DNA of 64,000 nt, taken from Sphingomonas sp. IC-11. Lineage in GTDB: Bacteria; Pseudomonadota; Alphaproteobacteria; Sphingomonadales; Sphingomonadaceae. Positions 49,206 through 58,594 of the stretch are shown in pieces. Under the pieces are notes generated by a model that searched no databases, was not told the origin of the DNA, and saw only the letters and a list, made by a program, of their open reading frames with translations. The translations under genes were made by a program, and so were the position numbers. The stretch lies in contig NZ_JAJNDU010000001.1 in the NCBI RefSeq assembly GCF_021043365.1, positions 248,001 through 312,000 of the forward strand. The letters are read 5' to 3'. Each line of letters starts with the position of its first letter. The stretch's first letter is position 1.

Positions 49206-51112
49206 GCCGCAGCTCCCTCGCGGGGCCGGACCGAGACGACCTGCATCATGCCCGCATGCATGTGGTAGAGCATGTGGCAATGGAAGGCCCAATCACCGAC
49301 GGCGTCTGTGGTCACGTCGAAGGTGGCGGTGCCGCCAGGCTGAACCTGGATCGTGTGCTTGCGCGGAGCAAAGTCTCCGTGACCCGTCACCAGTTCGAAG
49401 AAATGCCCGTGCAGGTGGATCGGGTGCCCCATCATCGTGTCGTTCACGAGCGTGATCCGTACTCGTTCGTCCTTCAGGAACGGGATGGGCTTTTTCACTT
49501 CGCTGAGCTTCTCGCCATCGAACGCCCACATGTAGCGTTCCATGTTGCCGGTCAGATGAATGCGCAGCGCCCGGTCGGGCGCGCGAACATCGGGGTTCCG
49601 TTCCACGGCCTTCAGATCGGTGTAGACCAGCACCCGGTGGCTGACATCGTCGAGGCCTTGGCCGCGGTCGCCCATCCGATCCACCGGCATGGGCGAAATC
49701 GTTTGTACCGCCGCAGTTTTTTTCACCTCGGGCGCCGCGGAGAAGTCGCGCATCGAATGGTTCATCGCACCCGAGCCGTGGCTCGTGCCCGCGTGCTGGG
49801 TTGGGGTGCCGCTGGCGTTACCATGCTCCGCAGGCGTGGCAGGCGAGCAGTGCCCCATCGCGGCATGCTCCGCCGGGCAGGAGGGATCGGCGGCCCGGCT
49901 GGGGGTGGCCGCGCCATGCTCCGCGCCGTGCATGTCACCTCCGGTTTTGGCACCGTGGCTCGCATGGTTCATCGACCCATGGGCGCCGTGGGCCGTTCCG
50001 CCCATGCCCATGTCTTTCATGTCCGCGAGCGGGCGGCGGCGCAGCGGAGGAACGGCGGCGGACATGCCTTCGCGTGGCGCCAAAGTAGCGCGCGCCATTC
50101 CTGATCGATCGACGCTCTCGCCAACGATCGTGTACGCACGATCGTCGCTTGGCTGCACGATCACGTCGTACGTCTCGGCAACGGCGATCTGCATCTCATC
50201 AACCGTTACTGGCTGAACAGGGAGGCCGTCCGCCTGAACGACGGTGAGCTTCAAGCCCGGAATGCGAACGTTGAAGGTCGTCATTGCGGATGCATTGATA
50301 AGCCGCAGGCGAATACGCTCACCCGGGCGGAAAAGCCCGGTCCAATTGTCCCGCGGGCCGTAGCCATTGACGAGGTAGGTATAGGTGCTGCCCGTTACGT
50401 CCGCGACATCAGTCGGGTCCATCCGCATGGCCCCCCACTGGCGCCGTTCTTTCGCCGGCTGATCCTCGCCCCTGAGCAGGCCACTCAGCGTCTGCTTCTG
50501 AAAGTTGAAATAGCCACCTTGTTGCTTGAGCTTCTTGAAGATGACGTGAGGGTGCAGCGGGCTATGATCGGACAGAACGATGACGTGCTCCCGGTCGGAC
50601 TGAACCGAATCAGCACCACGCGGATCGATCACGATCGGCCCGTAGTGACCGAGTTGTTCCTGAAGCCCGGAGTGGCTGTGATACCAATAGGTCCCGGACT
50701 GTACGATCGGGAACTCGTAGGTGAAGGTCGAGCGCGGCTTGATGCCGGGGAAGCTGACGCCAGGCACGCCATCCATGTGGAACGGCAGGATGAGGCCATG
50801 CCAGTGAATGGAGCTGTCCTCGTCCAACGTATTCTCGACGTGCAGTCGGACATTCTGCCCCTCACGCAAACGGATCAGAGGCGCCGGGATGGTGCCGTTG
50901 ATCCCGATCCCATGACTCTCGCGACCATCGATCACCATTTTCTGATGAGCGATACGCAAGGTGATCTCCTCACCCGATACAGTCGGAAGAGGCTTGGAGA
51001 TGCCGGCGGAAACAGGCTGTGCCCATGCCGGCATGTAGGTGGACAGGGCGAGACCGCTGCCCACCAGTCCGGCGCCGCGTAGCAACTGGCGGCGATCGAG
51101 AACGCTCGACAT
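49202..51112 (-). CDS. copA: Copper resistance multicopper oxidase CopA (PcoA)
   Basis: Periplasmic multicopper oxidase, 636 residues starting MSSVLDRRQLLRGAG with a GGAGCTAG ribosome site; the upstream open frame is rejected. A Tat-type RRxLLRG signal leads. Copper-binding motifs in order: HWHG at 103-106, HSHSG at 145-149, HPIHLHGHF at 563-571 and the type 1 site HCHMLYHMHAGMM at 611-623. A His/Met-rich insert (about 365-450) contains CPAEHAAMGHC at 412-422. Oxidises Cu(I) and lowers toxicity. First gene of copAB. Confidence 0.95.
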   Translation of the reverse strand: MSSVLDRRQLLRGAGLVGSGLALSTYMPAWAQPVSAGISKPLPTVSGEEITLRIAHQKMVIDGRESHGIGINGTIPAPLIRLREGQNVRLHVENTLDEDSSIHWHGLILPFHMDGVPGVSFPGIKPRSTFTYEFPIVQSGTYWYHSHSGLQEQLGHYGPIVIDPRGADSVQSDREHVIVLSDHSPLHPHVIFKKLKQQGGYFNFQKQTLSGLLRGEDQPAKERRQWGAMRMDPTDVADVTGSTYTYLVNGYGPRDNWTGLFRPGERIRLRLINASAMTTFNVRIPGLKLTVVQADGLPVQPVTVDEMQIAVAETYDVIVQPSDDRAYTIVGESVDRSGMARATLAPREGMSAAVPPLRRRPLADMKDMGMGGTAHGAHGSMNHASHGAKTGGDMHGAEHGAATPSRAADPSCPAEHAAMGHCSPATPAEHGNASGTPTQHAGTSHGSGAMNHSMRDFSAAPEVKKTAAVQTISPMPVDRMGDRGQGLDDVSHRVLVYTDLKAVERNPDVRAPDRALRIHLTGNMERYMWAFDGEKLSEVKKPIPFLKDERVRITLVNDTMMGHPIHLHGHFFELVTGHGDFAPRKHTIQVQPGGTATFDVTTDAVGDWAFHCHMLYHMHAGMMQVVSVRPREGAAA

Positions 51113-51303
51113 TCTAGCTCCTTGGATCCGACCGCTATGGACCGTGACCTGTACTTCGCGGCTTCGATACCGCCCCTTAACGGGAGTCCCTGCCAGCCAT
51201 AAGCCCCGTTTGCGGCTGGCAAGCCCGCCGGCGAGGGGCGCGAGTTGCGCCTGGGCCACCTGCCGTGTCCATCTGCATCAATGATGGAGCGCAAGCACAC
51301 GAC

Positions 51304-53814
51304 TTATTGCGGCGATGGTCCTTCCGGACTCGCTGACCGCGTGTCACCCAGCGTCAGCGTGCCCTCGCTCTTTTCGGGAATGTCGATGGTGAACGACGTC
51401 TTGTCCGCGTCGTTCATGGTGATCCGCCACTTGCCGGGCGCGAGACCAGTCGCGCCAAAGCGACCATCAGCATTGGTGAAGAGCATGACCGGTTCGCGTT
51501 CAGGGTGCGCCACTTCCGTCGCTGAGCCGGAGACCAGGCGGATCGGCTCCCCGCCGGCACTCAACAAGCGTCCGACGACACTGATGTTATAGTCCGATCC
51601 CACACGCAGGCGATAACCGGCACGGTAGGGAGGCAACAGCCGGAACGAGCCTTCGCCCAACTCGGCGCTAAGCGGAGCGTCGGGGGCGGTGACGTAGATG
51701 GTACGCTCGGCATAGCTGCCGATGCTGGGCTGCATGGCAGTTCCGAGCGCGCCGGTGCTTGCTGCCGAAGACGCACCGCTGGGATCGATCAGCACATCAG
51801 CCCCGCGGAGGGAGGGGTGCGCCTCGACGATCGCGAACGCGTCCTGCACAGGGCGCCCAATCGTGAACGCGCCATCCGCGGCGGCGATTGCCGTGCCGAA
51901 GCGCAATGACGTGCGTTGACCTAGCGAGCGCCCGAGGTCCCGTTCGAACGTGCCATAGTGGCTGAAGCCGAGCTCCGCGCGATTGCCGAAATAGGTGGCG
52001 TTGACCAGCGCACCCGCGCCGATATCGCTGCGTTCCAGCTCCGCGCTCAGATTATAGGCACCAGTCCCGGATCCGCCGTAGCTTTGATAGGCGAGCCGCG
52101 CCCGGTTGAAGCGACTGTCGTAGTCGGTGCGCAGGTTGGAACGGGCGCTCAGGCGATAGGTGAGCGACAGGAACACCGCGACCCGTTGACCACGCGCGTC
52201 CCGTTCGTAGCTGGCGTCGCCAGTGAAGTTCAGCAAGGGATTGACCCGCCAGCCCAGGGTGCCACGCAGGCTGCGTACGTCGGGCTCCCCATCGCGGCCT
52301 CGCGAGTAGCGGGCGTCGGCACCGGCATAGACGGTTTCGCTGAGTGCGCTGGTATAGCCGATGCCGGCGATCAGATCATAAGGGTTGAAGGGGCGACGCG
52401 TTCCGATCGGTCCGAAGGCTCGGCTCCGTGCTTCGAGGGAGAACGACAGCGCGTCGGCGCGACCGCTTGCGCGTGCGATGGTACGCTGAAAGCTGACGAT
52501 GCCAGCCCAGCCGTTGCCATAGCCCTTGATGCGGGATGCCGAGCCGAAACCCGCCAATGAGCCGAATGGCGTGGCGATCACCGCTTCTCCGCCAGCCATC
52601 CAGCCGTAGCGATCACCCTGAGCATTGACGCCCAGCGTCAAACGATCCCCCAGGCCGCGCCGGTAGAAGCCGGTAATCGCCGGATTGTCGCTGTAAATTG
52701 GGCCACGGCGGCCGGGCGTGGTGAGAACGCCGGCGTACAGCCCAAACTCGCTCAGCCCGCTGGCCAGTTGCGCCTGGTCAAGGAAGATGTCGAAGTTCAG
52801 CGTTTCGGTTTGTCCGGCATCATCGGTGACGATCAGCTGAACATCGTTTGAGCCTTGCGTGAAGGGAAAGTCCTTCAGGTCGTAGGAGCCTGGGTCGAGT
52901 TCCAGTCGACGAACGAACTGATCGTTGACCCGCACCTCCACCATGGACCTGCGATCGACGCGAAAGCTGCGGTTGCCGCGCGGGCGGATGATGGTTTGAG
53001 GCTCGAGCAAGGAATAGAGCCGCGACACGGAGAAGCCGGCGATCTCCGGGGCGGACTGAAAGCCCCGCGAGAGCGTTAGCAGATCGCCTGCTGACCAGCG
53101 GGCGAGATTCGCCCGGTCGTCATAGACCAGGCGCGACCCGCGACGCTGAAATGAGGGGGCAGCCCCGCCAGGTTGCCAGTTGGCCTCCGCCTCGAGCACC
53201 AGATCGCCAAGGCGCGTTGCACCATCCAGGTAGAAGAGTGGTGCCGCAAAGCCAGAGCCTTCGCCCTGCTGGATCCAATCAAATGATCCGCGCACGTTGA
53301 GGTACCCGCTGAGCCGCGCCGGTGCGACATAGCTGATGCCTGTGCGTGGCTGATCACCCGCGAGGGTCAAGGCAGTCGAACCGCGACTGACGGCGGCGAC
53401 CGTCATCTCCATTTCCAGCGACTGCGGATTATAGCGAAGCGCGATGCCGGCGGCGTCCAGCTCCGTCTTGCCGATGCGCCCTCTGCCGGAAAGTGCATCG
53501 CGCAGCGCCGCCAACAGCTCTGGGCGCAGCCGACCTTCAAGGAGCGAGAGCAGGCGCTGAGCAGAAAAGCTCGCCCGACCGCCAGGATCGAGCGTCACCG
53601 TCACGTCGCCGAGCAGTTGCTCGCCATCGAGCAATGGTACCGTGAGCACCACCGGCCGCGCGGTCGGATTGATCTCGTTCCCGGCAGGCCCGGGCTCGAT
53701 CACGACGGTGCCGCCGACGACCTGTTGATCACCGGCCGGGACGGTTCCCTGATCTTGCGACGGCGCCGTAGCGACGAGAATAGAAGTTGCCGCAAGGGCA
53801 ACGGTGTTCATCAC
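51304..53814 (-). CDS. Fimbrial outer-membrane usher (archaic chaperone-usher, CsuD-like)
   Basis: Outer-membrane usher, 836 residues. A GTG at 53814 or the ATG at 53811 starts a signal-like N-terminus (NTVALAATSILVATA). Usher signatures include FRVDRRSMVEVRVNDQFVRR, LKDFPFTQGSNDVQLIVTDD and the barrel with a middle plug region. C-terminal domain has GLAPGKWRITMNDADKTSF. Its start overlaps the chaperone stop. Last gene of the pilus operon. Confidence 0.92.
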   Translation of the reverse strand: MMNTVALAATSILVATAPSQDQGTVPAGDQQVVGGTVVIEPGPAGNEINPTARPVVLTVPLLDGEQLLGDVTVTLDPGGRASFSAQRLLSLLEGRLRPELLAALRDALSGRGRIGKTELDAAGIALRYNPQSLEMEMTVAAVSRGSTALTLAGDQPRTGISYVAPARLSGYLNVRGSFDWIQQGEGSGFAAPLFYLDGATRLGDLVLEAEANWQPGGAAPSFQRRGSRLVYDDRANLARWSAGDLLTLSRGFQSAPEIAGFSVSRLYSLLEPQTIIRPRGNRSFRVDRRSMVEVRVNDQFVRRLELDPGSYDLKDFPFTQGSNDVQLIVTDDAGQTETLNFDIFLDQAQLASGLSEFGLYAGVLTTPGRRGPIYSDNPAITGFYRRGLGDRLTLGVNAQGDRYGWMAGGEAVIATPFGSLAGFGSASRIKGYGNGWAGIVSFQRTIARASGRADALSFSLEARSRAFGPIGTRRPFNPYDLIAGIGYTSALSETVYAGADARYSRGRDGEPDVRSLRGTLGWRVNPLLNFTGDASYERDARGQRVAVFLSLTYRLSARSNLRTDYDSRFNRARLAYQSYGGSGTGAYNLSAELERSDIGAGALVNATYFGNRAELGFSHYGTFERDLGRSLGQRTSLRFGTAIAAADGAFTIGRPVQDAFAIVEAHPSLRGADVLIDPSGASSAASTGALGTAMQPSIGSYAERTIYVTAPDAPLSAELGEGSFRLLPPYRAGYRLRVGSDYNISVVGRLLSAGGEPIRLVSGSATEVAHPEREPVMLFTNADGRFGATGLAPGKWRITMNDADKTSFTIDIPEKSEGTLTLGDTRSASPEGPSPQ

Positions 53815-54569
53815 GCGTCGGGCGTGAAGCGCGCCGTGATCCGCCCATCCGCACTCGGCAAGCGCAGCGGCAGCGTGATCCGGCGAACTTGGCCGCCGCC
53901 AACCAGGCCATAGCCGATGGTCTGCTGCATCTGTGCGCCCGCCATCTGCTGGCGGAAGATCTCGCGCCCGCTGGCGTCTGTCTGAACGATCTCGATCCGG
54001 CCACGGGAAAGGTAGCCATGTGCGCCGGTCGCATTGGTGACCGTGATCACCGGCACCGGTGCGCCGCTTTCGTCGCGGCCGACCTCCGTAGCGGTGACCG
54101 ACAATTGCGGGCGCACGTTCTGCGGAGACACGCTGACGAGGACCTGGAAATTATAAAGAAGCTGAATATTCGAGCTGCTCTCAGGAAGCTGCACGGGCAA
54201 TTGCGCCACCGTGACAAAGGAATGGCGGCTGTTCGTAACGGCGGGATCGCCGACATATTGCACGCGGAAATTCTGGCGCTGACCCGGCTGAATCACGGCC
54301 TGCGGCGGGAAGATCGCGAGTTCACCGCTGTCGCGCCCGGTGCCACGGACGCCGTCAGGCGTAAGTTCCAGCCCTTCCATGCGCAACTCGACGGGCAGCG
54401 GCCGATCAAAGGTGTTCTCCACCGTGATGACCTGGCTCATGCCCCGGCCGGAGGTGGTGAGATCCAGCACCACCGGCTGCACCGTCATGGCATGTAGCGC
54501 GGTGGCAAAGCCGATCATGGCGAGGAGGCAAGCGAGACCGGCGAGGAGCCGCTTCGGCAGAGATTTCAC
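53811..54569 (-). CDS. Pilus periplasmic chaperone (PapD-like, CsuC-like)
   Basis: 252 residues. Signal peptide (MKSLPKRLLAGLACLLAMIG, cleaved near ALHA) and an Ig-fold chaperone domain with MTVQPVVLDLTTSGRGMSQV, FPPQAVIQPGQRQNFRVQYV and a C-terminal domain ending ARFTPDA. Coupled to the usher by overlapping stop and start. A 101-bp gap precedes it after the small 57-residue gene. Confidence 0.92.
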   Translation of the reverse strand: MKSLPKRLLAGLACLLAMIGFATALHAMTVQPVVLDLTTSGRGMSQVITVENTFDRPLPVELRMEGLELTPDGVRGTGRDSGELAIFPPQAVIQPGQRQNFRVQYVGDPAVTNSRHSFVTVAQLPVQLPESSSNIQLLYNFQVLVSVSPQNVRPQLSVTATEVGRDESGAPVPVITVTNATGAHGYLSRGRIEIVQTDASGREIFRQQMAGAQMQQTIGYGLVGGGQVRRITLPLRLPSADGRITARFTPDA

Positions 54570-54670
54570 GCGATCAGCCTTCTACTGGGGCAGGGGAGAC
54601 CATGATTCTCTGCCCCAAGCCCTAACGCAATGTTTACGCATCCCGGCCCCGGGAGCGCCCTGGGGCCTGA

Positions 54671-54844
54671 TCAGTTCGGGAGTATAACGGAGACGGGCTC
54701 GGCTTGATCCGTCTTGAACGACCGGGCCGCCATCGCTTCATATTCATTGGCAAGGAACAGCAGGTCCTCGCGCTCGCTCGGTCCGGCCGATGCTGCTCTG
54801 GCGCGAAGTTTCATGGCAAGATCGAGGAGCTGGTGCGCGGACAT
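54671..54844 (-). CDS. Small helical protein, 57 residues
   Basis: MSAHQLLDLAMKLRARAASA starts at an ATG preceded by AGAAGA. The protein is predicted helical with a heptad-like pattern and the pattern AANEYEAMAA-type end (FLANEYEAMAARSFK). This resembles short helical proteins common in alphaproteobacteria. The reading frame is longer upstream but no ribosome site supports that. It lies inside the pilus operon; function unknown. Confidence 0.55.
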   Translation of the reverse strand: MSAHQLLDLAMKLRARAASAGPSEREDLLFLANEYEAMAARSFKTDQAEPVSVILPN

Positions 54845-54896
54845 ATTCTTCTCATGCTGCGGCGAGGCGGATGGCCCGCCTCGCCGGTCCGATGCC

Positions 54897-55454
54897 TCAG
54901 GCAGTCGGCGAAACCACGATCTCGACGCTGCCCTGATAGGTGCCGGCCTCCAGGATGGCCGCTGCGTCGGTGGTAAGGCCGCTGCCGATCCGCAGCGAGA
55001 TGTTGTCCGCGGTGGCGGCGATCCGGTCGCCCAGGTTGCCCACGGTGGCACCAGCGCTTAGCGACTCATCCGCGATCACTGCAGAGCTGCCCTGGGCGGT
55101 CTTTGCGGTCACCGACGCGGTGTAGTGAACCGTGTTGGTGTAGCCGGCCGGCGAATTCTGCGCTGCGGCGTTCACCAGCGGACGGGCGTTTACCGCAACC
55201 TTCGGATTGGCGCCGTTGCAGCGTACGGTGAAGTTCCGGGTCAGGCCACCACTGTTCGCGGAGAAGGCAGCGTCGACGGTGCCGTCGGACTTGGCAAGTT
55301 CGCCCAGCGTGATGTTGCCGGTCAGCGGCGTGACCGCGGCGCACTTCGCTGCGACGGTGCCGGAAACATCTACGGTGCCGCTCGCCTGTGCGAAGGCGGG
55401 AGCCGAAGCCAGGGCGGAAACAGCCATCAGGACGGAGAGAGCGGTCTTCTTCAT
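54897..55454 (-). CDS. Spore coat U (SCPU) domain pilin subunit
   Basis: 185 residues starting MKKTALSVLMAVSALASAPA with AGGACC upstream. Signal peptide, then an SCPU domain (SGTVDVSGTVAAKCAAVTPL, FTVRCNGANPKVAVNARPL) and a C-terminal beta-strand donor pattern (GTYQGSVEIVVSPTA). A candidate structural subunit of the archaic pilus. Next to chaperone and usher. Confidence 0.85.
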   Translation of the reverse strand: MKKTALSVLMAVSALASAPAFAQASGTVDVSGTVAAKCAAVTPLTGNITLGELAKSDGTVDAAFSANSGGLTRNFTVRCNGANPKVAVNARPLVNAAAQNSPAGYTNTVHYTASVTAKTAQGSSAVIADESLSAGATVGNLGDRIAATADNISLRIGSGLTTDAAAILEAGTYQGSVEIVVSPTA

Positions 55455-55620
55455 GTCAGGTCCTTCGTGGTTCGCCGTGATCGGCGTCGTTGTCTCGATG
55501 ACCTGCATATGCCCCGGCGGCGGGCTGCCCGACATTTACCCGGTGGCGAAAAGGAAGCTAACCAGAGGTGCGATCCCGTATATCCGAAGTTAGTCCGGCC
55601 GCTGCGTTATGACCGCAGCA

Positions 55621-56664
55621 TCAAAGGCCCGAACAGGACTGCGCGCTGGAGGCGGAGACAACGGGCGAGAAGGTGATGCTGATGGTGTCCGCGTAACTGG
55701 GCGAGGGTGTCTTGCTTGCACCCCCCTCCGTCAGCGTGGCGCGGATCGGCAGCACAGCGCCCGCGCCTGCGACACCTGCGCGGGCGCAGGTGCGGGTACC
55801 GAGGGAGGCGTTTGAGGTGATATCCTGCCCCAGAAAACGCACCCGATAGCCGATCGTCTGGTTTGCATCGGCCAGGTTGCCCCCGGGATAGGTGAGGCGA
55901 AAGTTGTTCTGTGACCGCACCTGCACCTGGAACGGCCCGGAACTGCGCACCCGCAGCGCGTTGGAGGCGGTGGTGGTGTAGCGATCAGGAGCAGCAAGGA
56001 CGGTCTGGGTAGTCGCCTCGCCGATCTCGCCGAAATCGAGCGCGGCGCCAGCATAGGAGGCCTGCAAGGCGCTGACGGTGTTGACGTTCAACCGCACCGC
56101 TCCTGCGAGTCGGACGGGAACCGGTACGCTGAGCATCCCGCCAGCGCCTGAGCAGATGTAGAGGATGTCGAGATTGATCGGCTCGCCGGCGCTGAGGTCG
56201 GTACCTGGCGGCACGGTGACGCGCAGGTTCAGTGGGGCGGAGAGATCAGTGGCGAAGATGCCACCGAATTCATAGCGGATCTCGCCAGCAGCGCCGGCGC
56301 CATTATCGTTGGACGTAAGCGCGCGCGGCCGCCCGGCCGTGGAGCCCTCCGGATAGAGGACGCGGAAGCCCTGATAGGTAATGTCGAGGGCGGGCGTACC
56401 CGCCGGCGCCACCAGCACCAGACTGACCTCGTCGGTGCGACCGGTCAGCAGGCCGCGGTTCCGACGCAGGATCAGCGGAATCGTTGCCTGGGACAGCCCG
56501 GACGAGGAGAACGGATCATAGCTGATCGTGGTTGGGGCGGTTGCGTCACCCGTGACGCCGCACAGCGGAGAAATCTGGGTCTGAGCCTCTGCCGAAGAAG
56601 CCAGTGCAGTGGCCGCGAACGCGCCAACCAGAGCGAGCGGGACGGCATAGGTCGTCAGCTTCAT
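55621..56664 (-). CDS. Two-domain SCPU protein, probable pilus tip/adhesin (CsuE-like)
   Basis: 347 residues from MKLTTYAVPLALVGAFAATA (ATGA overlap with the upstream small gene). Signal peptide, then an N-terminal domain of about 160 residues (YDPFSSSGLSQATIPLILRR, VRFLGQDITSN later) and a C-terminal SCPU-like domain ending SITFSPV. Two SCPU domains fit a CsuE-like tip subunit; the function is inferred. Confidence 0.78.
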   Translation of the reverse strand: MKLTTYAVPLALVGAFAATALASSAEAQTQISPLCGVTGDATAPTTISYDPFSSSGLSQATIPLILRRNRGLLTGRTDEVSLVLVAPAGTPALDITYQGFRVLYPEGSTAGRPRALTSNDNGAGAAGEIRYEFGGIFATDLSAPLNLRVTVPPGTDLSAGEPINLDILYICSGAGGMLSVPVPVRLAGAVRLNVNTVSALQASYAGAALDFGEIGEATTQTVLAAPDRYTTTASNALRVRSSGPFQVQVRSQNNFRLTYPGGNLADANQTIGYRVRFLGQDITSNASLGTRTCARAGVAGAGAVLPIRATLTEGGASKTPSPSYADTISITFSPVVSASSAQSCSGL

Positions 56665-57023
56665 ACCGTCGGTGATACGACGATCGCTACTCCTTCGCGA
56701 GCGGTTTGGCCGGATACCGGAACCGCGCCTGGCACCGCGCGAGCCGCCGGCTTCGCTACACTGATCGTCAGCGCCATCGCTCCCTGGCTGCAGCGCGCCG
56801 CCGCTGGCCCGTCGATCATCCAGTGTCCCGCCTGCTGCCTGACCCGGCCTGCCGCGGGCACGGCGGCCCAGCAACGCGGGGCGACATAGCCCGAGATTCC
56901 GATGCGATTGCCGGCCTGCGCCAGGGCAGGGGCATGATAAAGGGTAGAAAAGATGACGACTGCCGCCGCTGTCCAGCCTTCGGGCAAATGGAACCTGGCA
57001 GAAGGATCGGACACGGGCGACAT
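56661..57023 (-). CDS. Short SCPU-like pilus protein
   Basis: 120 residues with a possible signal anchor (AAAVVIFSTLYHAPALA) and a mature part that has the N- and C-terminal patterns of an SCPU domain (GNRIGISGYVAPRCWAAVPA, ending GVAIVVSPTV) but lacks the usual middle. It could be a minor subunit or a shortened duplicate. Its stop overlaps the next gene start (ATGA); it follows the CsuA/B-like gene by 65 bp. Weakly supported beyond context. Confidence 0.6.
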   Translation of the reverse strand: MSPVSDPSARFHLPEGWTAAAVVIFSTLYHAPALAQAGNRIGISGYVAPRCWAAVPAAGRVRQQAGHWMIDGPAAARCSQGAMALTISVAKPAARAVPGAVPVSGQTAREGVAIVVSPTV

Positions 57024-57088
57024 AACGCATCGACCATGCGGCCTGATCCGTAAACAAGCGCTCGCTGTTAATCATTAATGCCATGGGA

Positions 57089-57697
57089 TTACGGTGCAAT
57101 ACTTACCGTCACGGTCAGCGTGTCGGCGTAGCGGCCCGCGACCAGGGGCGCTGCGCCGGTATAAGCGGGCGCGCTGACGCGCAGATAGGAACCGTTGGCC
57201 CGCGTGGAAGCCGCCGGCAGACGCAAGCCGTTGCTCTGGCTGGCGGTGCCGGCAAACGTGCAGCCGCCTGCCGTGCCGAGCTTGTCTGCGGCACAAGCCG
57301 CCTCGGCAGTGGCGCCGTTGTCCCCGACCATGCGCAGCGCTACCTGATAAGGGGCGGTCACGGCATAACCTGGTGCCGACGCGCCATCCGCGAGCAGCCC
57401 GCCGTTGCGTGAGCTCACCGCGATGCGCGAGGCAACCGTGCAGTTCAGAGAAATGCCGAAATCGCGCGAGAAACCTGTCTGATCGAAATCGGTCTGGCTT
57501 AGCGCGCCGCTGGGAGCGCCGCCGGTGGCGAAGCCGCAGCGGCCACTGACCGAAGCTTTCACATCGATGTTCACTGCGACGCTGTTCACCGCGCCTTGGC
57601 CCGGGGCGTAGGCGGTGACCTGCGCATGTGCGCCAACAGCGGCAGTGCCAAGCACTACCCCCATCACCGCCATTGCCAAGGTCTTCAGAAACCGCAT
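57089..57697 (-). CDS. SCPU domain pilin (CsuA/B-like)
   Basis: 202 residues. Signal peptide MRFLKTLAMAVMGVVLGTAA, then an SCPU domain (NIDVKASVSGRCGFATGGAP, GISLNCTVASRIAVSSRNGG) with the C-terminal strand GRYADTLTVTVSIAP. First pilus gene of the operon; the gap from the LuxR regulator gene is 138 bp, so it may have its own promoter. Confidence 0.85.
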   Translation of the reverse strand: MRFLKTLAMAVMGVVLGTAAVGAHAQVTAYAPGQGAVNSVAVNIDVKASVSGRCGFATGGAPSGALSQTDFDQTGFSRDFGISLNCTVASRIAVSSRNGGLLADGASAPGYAVTAPYQVALRMVGDNGATAEAACAADKLGTAGGCTFAGTASQSNGLRLPAASTRANGSYLRVSAPAYTGAAPLVAGRYADTLTVTVSIAP

Positions 57698-57835
57698 CTT
57701 CCGCCGTCACAGCCCGCGGACTGATGTCCGCTTCACTGTTGGTCAGATGCGGCGACGCGGGGTGCGAGACCATTCATCGCCCGGCGAGAATGCTGCTAAC
57801 CCTCGGCGCACATACCTATGTCTTTGGATATAGGC

Positions 57836-58465
57836 TCAGTCGCCCTGGTCCTTGGCGAGCAGGATGAGTTCGGTGCGGCTGCGCACGTTTACCTTGTCGA
57901 AGATCTTGTGCAGGTGCACCTTAACCGTGCCCTCGGTCAGGCCGAGTTCGGCCGCCACTTCCTTGTTGCGCAGCCCGCGCTGCACGAGCGCCGCAATGGC
58001 TCGTTCGCGATCGCTGAGCCCCTGGAGCGGGTCGCGCTTCGCTGCGGTCGGCGACTGAACAAGCTCCATCGCCCGCTGCAATGTTTCCTGATCGAACCAC
58101 CGCCGCCCCTGCGCCACCGCCTCTAGGCAGAGCAGCAGGTCACGGGGCGCATTGGCCTTGATCACCAAGCCATTGACGCCAAGCTGCATTGCCTCCTGCA
58201 CGCGGGCATCCTTGATACTGCCGGTCAGCAGCACGACAGGCCGTTGGTCACCACGGCTGCGCAATGTCCGCAGCACATCAAGACCGCTGCGTTCCGGCAT
58301 TTCGACGTCCAGTACCAGCAGGTCCGGCCGGGCCGCCGCAAGCTTGTCCATCGCTTCCACGCCGGTGCTGGCCGTCACAACGACCTGGAAGTTGGAGTTG
58401 GCGAGCAGGACCTCGATGCCTGCGAGCGTAAGCGGATCGTCTTCCGCAACGAGAACCCTTGCCAT
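57836..58465 (-). CDS. LuxR-family response regulator (NarL/FixJ type)
   Basis: 209 residues. Receiver with phosphoacceptor Asp53 (LLVLDVEMPERSG), TGSIK and K about 104; a LuxR helix-turn-helix (LSDRERAIAALVQRGLRNKE, GTVKVHLHKIFDKVNVRSRT). It is upstream of and co-oriented with the pilus genes and divergent from the kinase gene. It may be the pilus regulator; inferred. Confidence 0.88.
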   Translation of the reverse strand: MARVLVAEDDPLTLAGIEVLLANSNFQVVVTASTGVEAMDKLAAARPDLLVLDVEMPERSGLDVLRTLRSRGDQRPVVLLTGSIKDARVQEAMQLGVNGLVIKANAPRDLLLCLEAVAQGRRWFDQETLQRAMELVQSPTAAKRDPLQGLSDRERAIAALVQRGLRNKEVAAELGLTEGTVKVHLHKIFDKVNVRSRTELILLAKDQGD

Positions 58466-58594
58466 GGATCAATTATAACCGATCTCGTTAGCGAAATCTT
58501 AACACTGGTCGCCGGAGGCAGGGCGCTCGCCGCATTGTCAGCACATCCGGGGCCGGCTCTGCTACCAAAGTCGCGAGTTGCGAGTTGAGGAGCG

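Noticed and set aside
48800..50104. 434-residue plus-strand open frame opposite copA and copB
   Set aside because: Antisense to two clear genes; Arg/His/Gly-rich.
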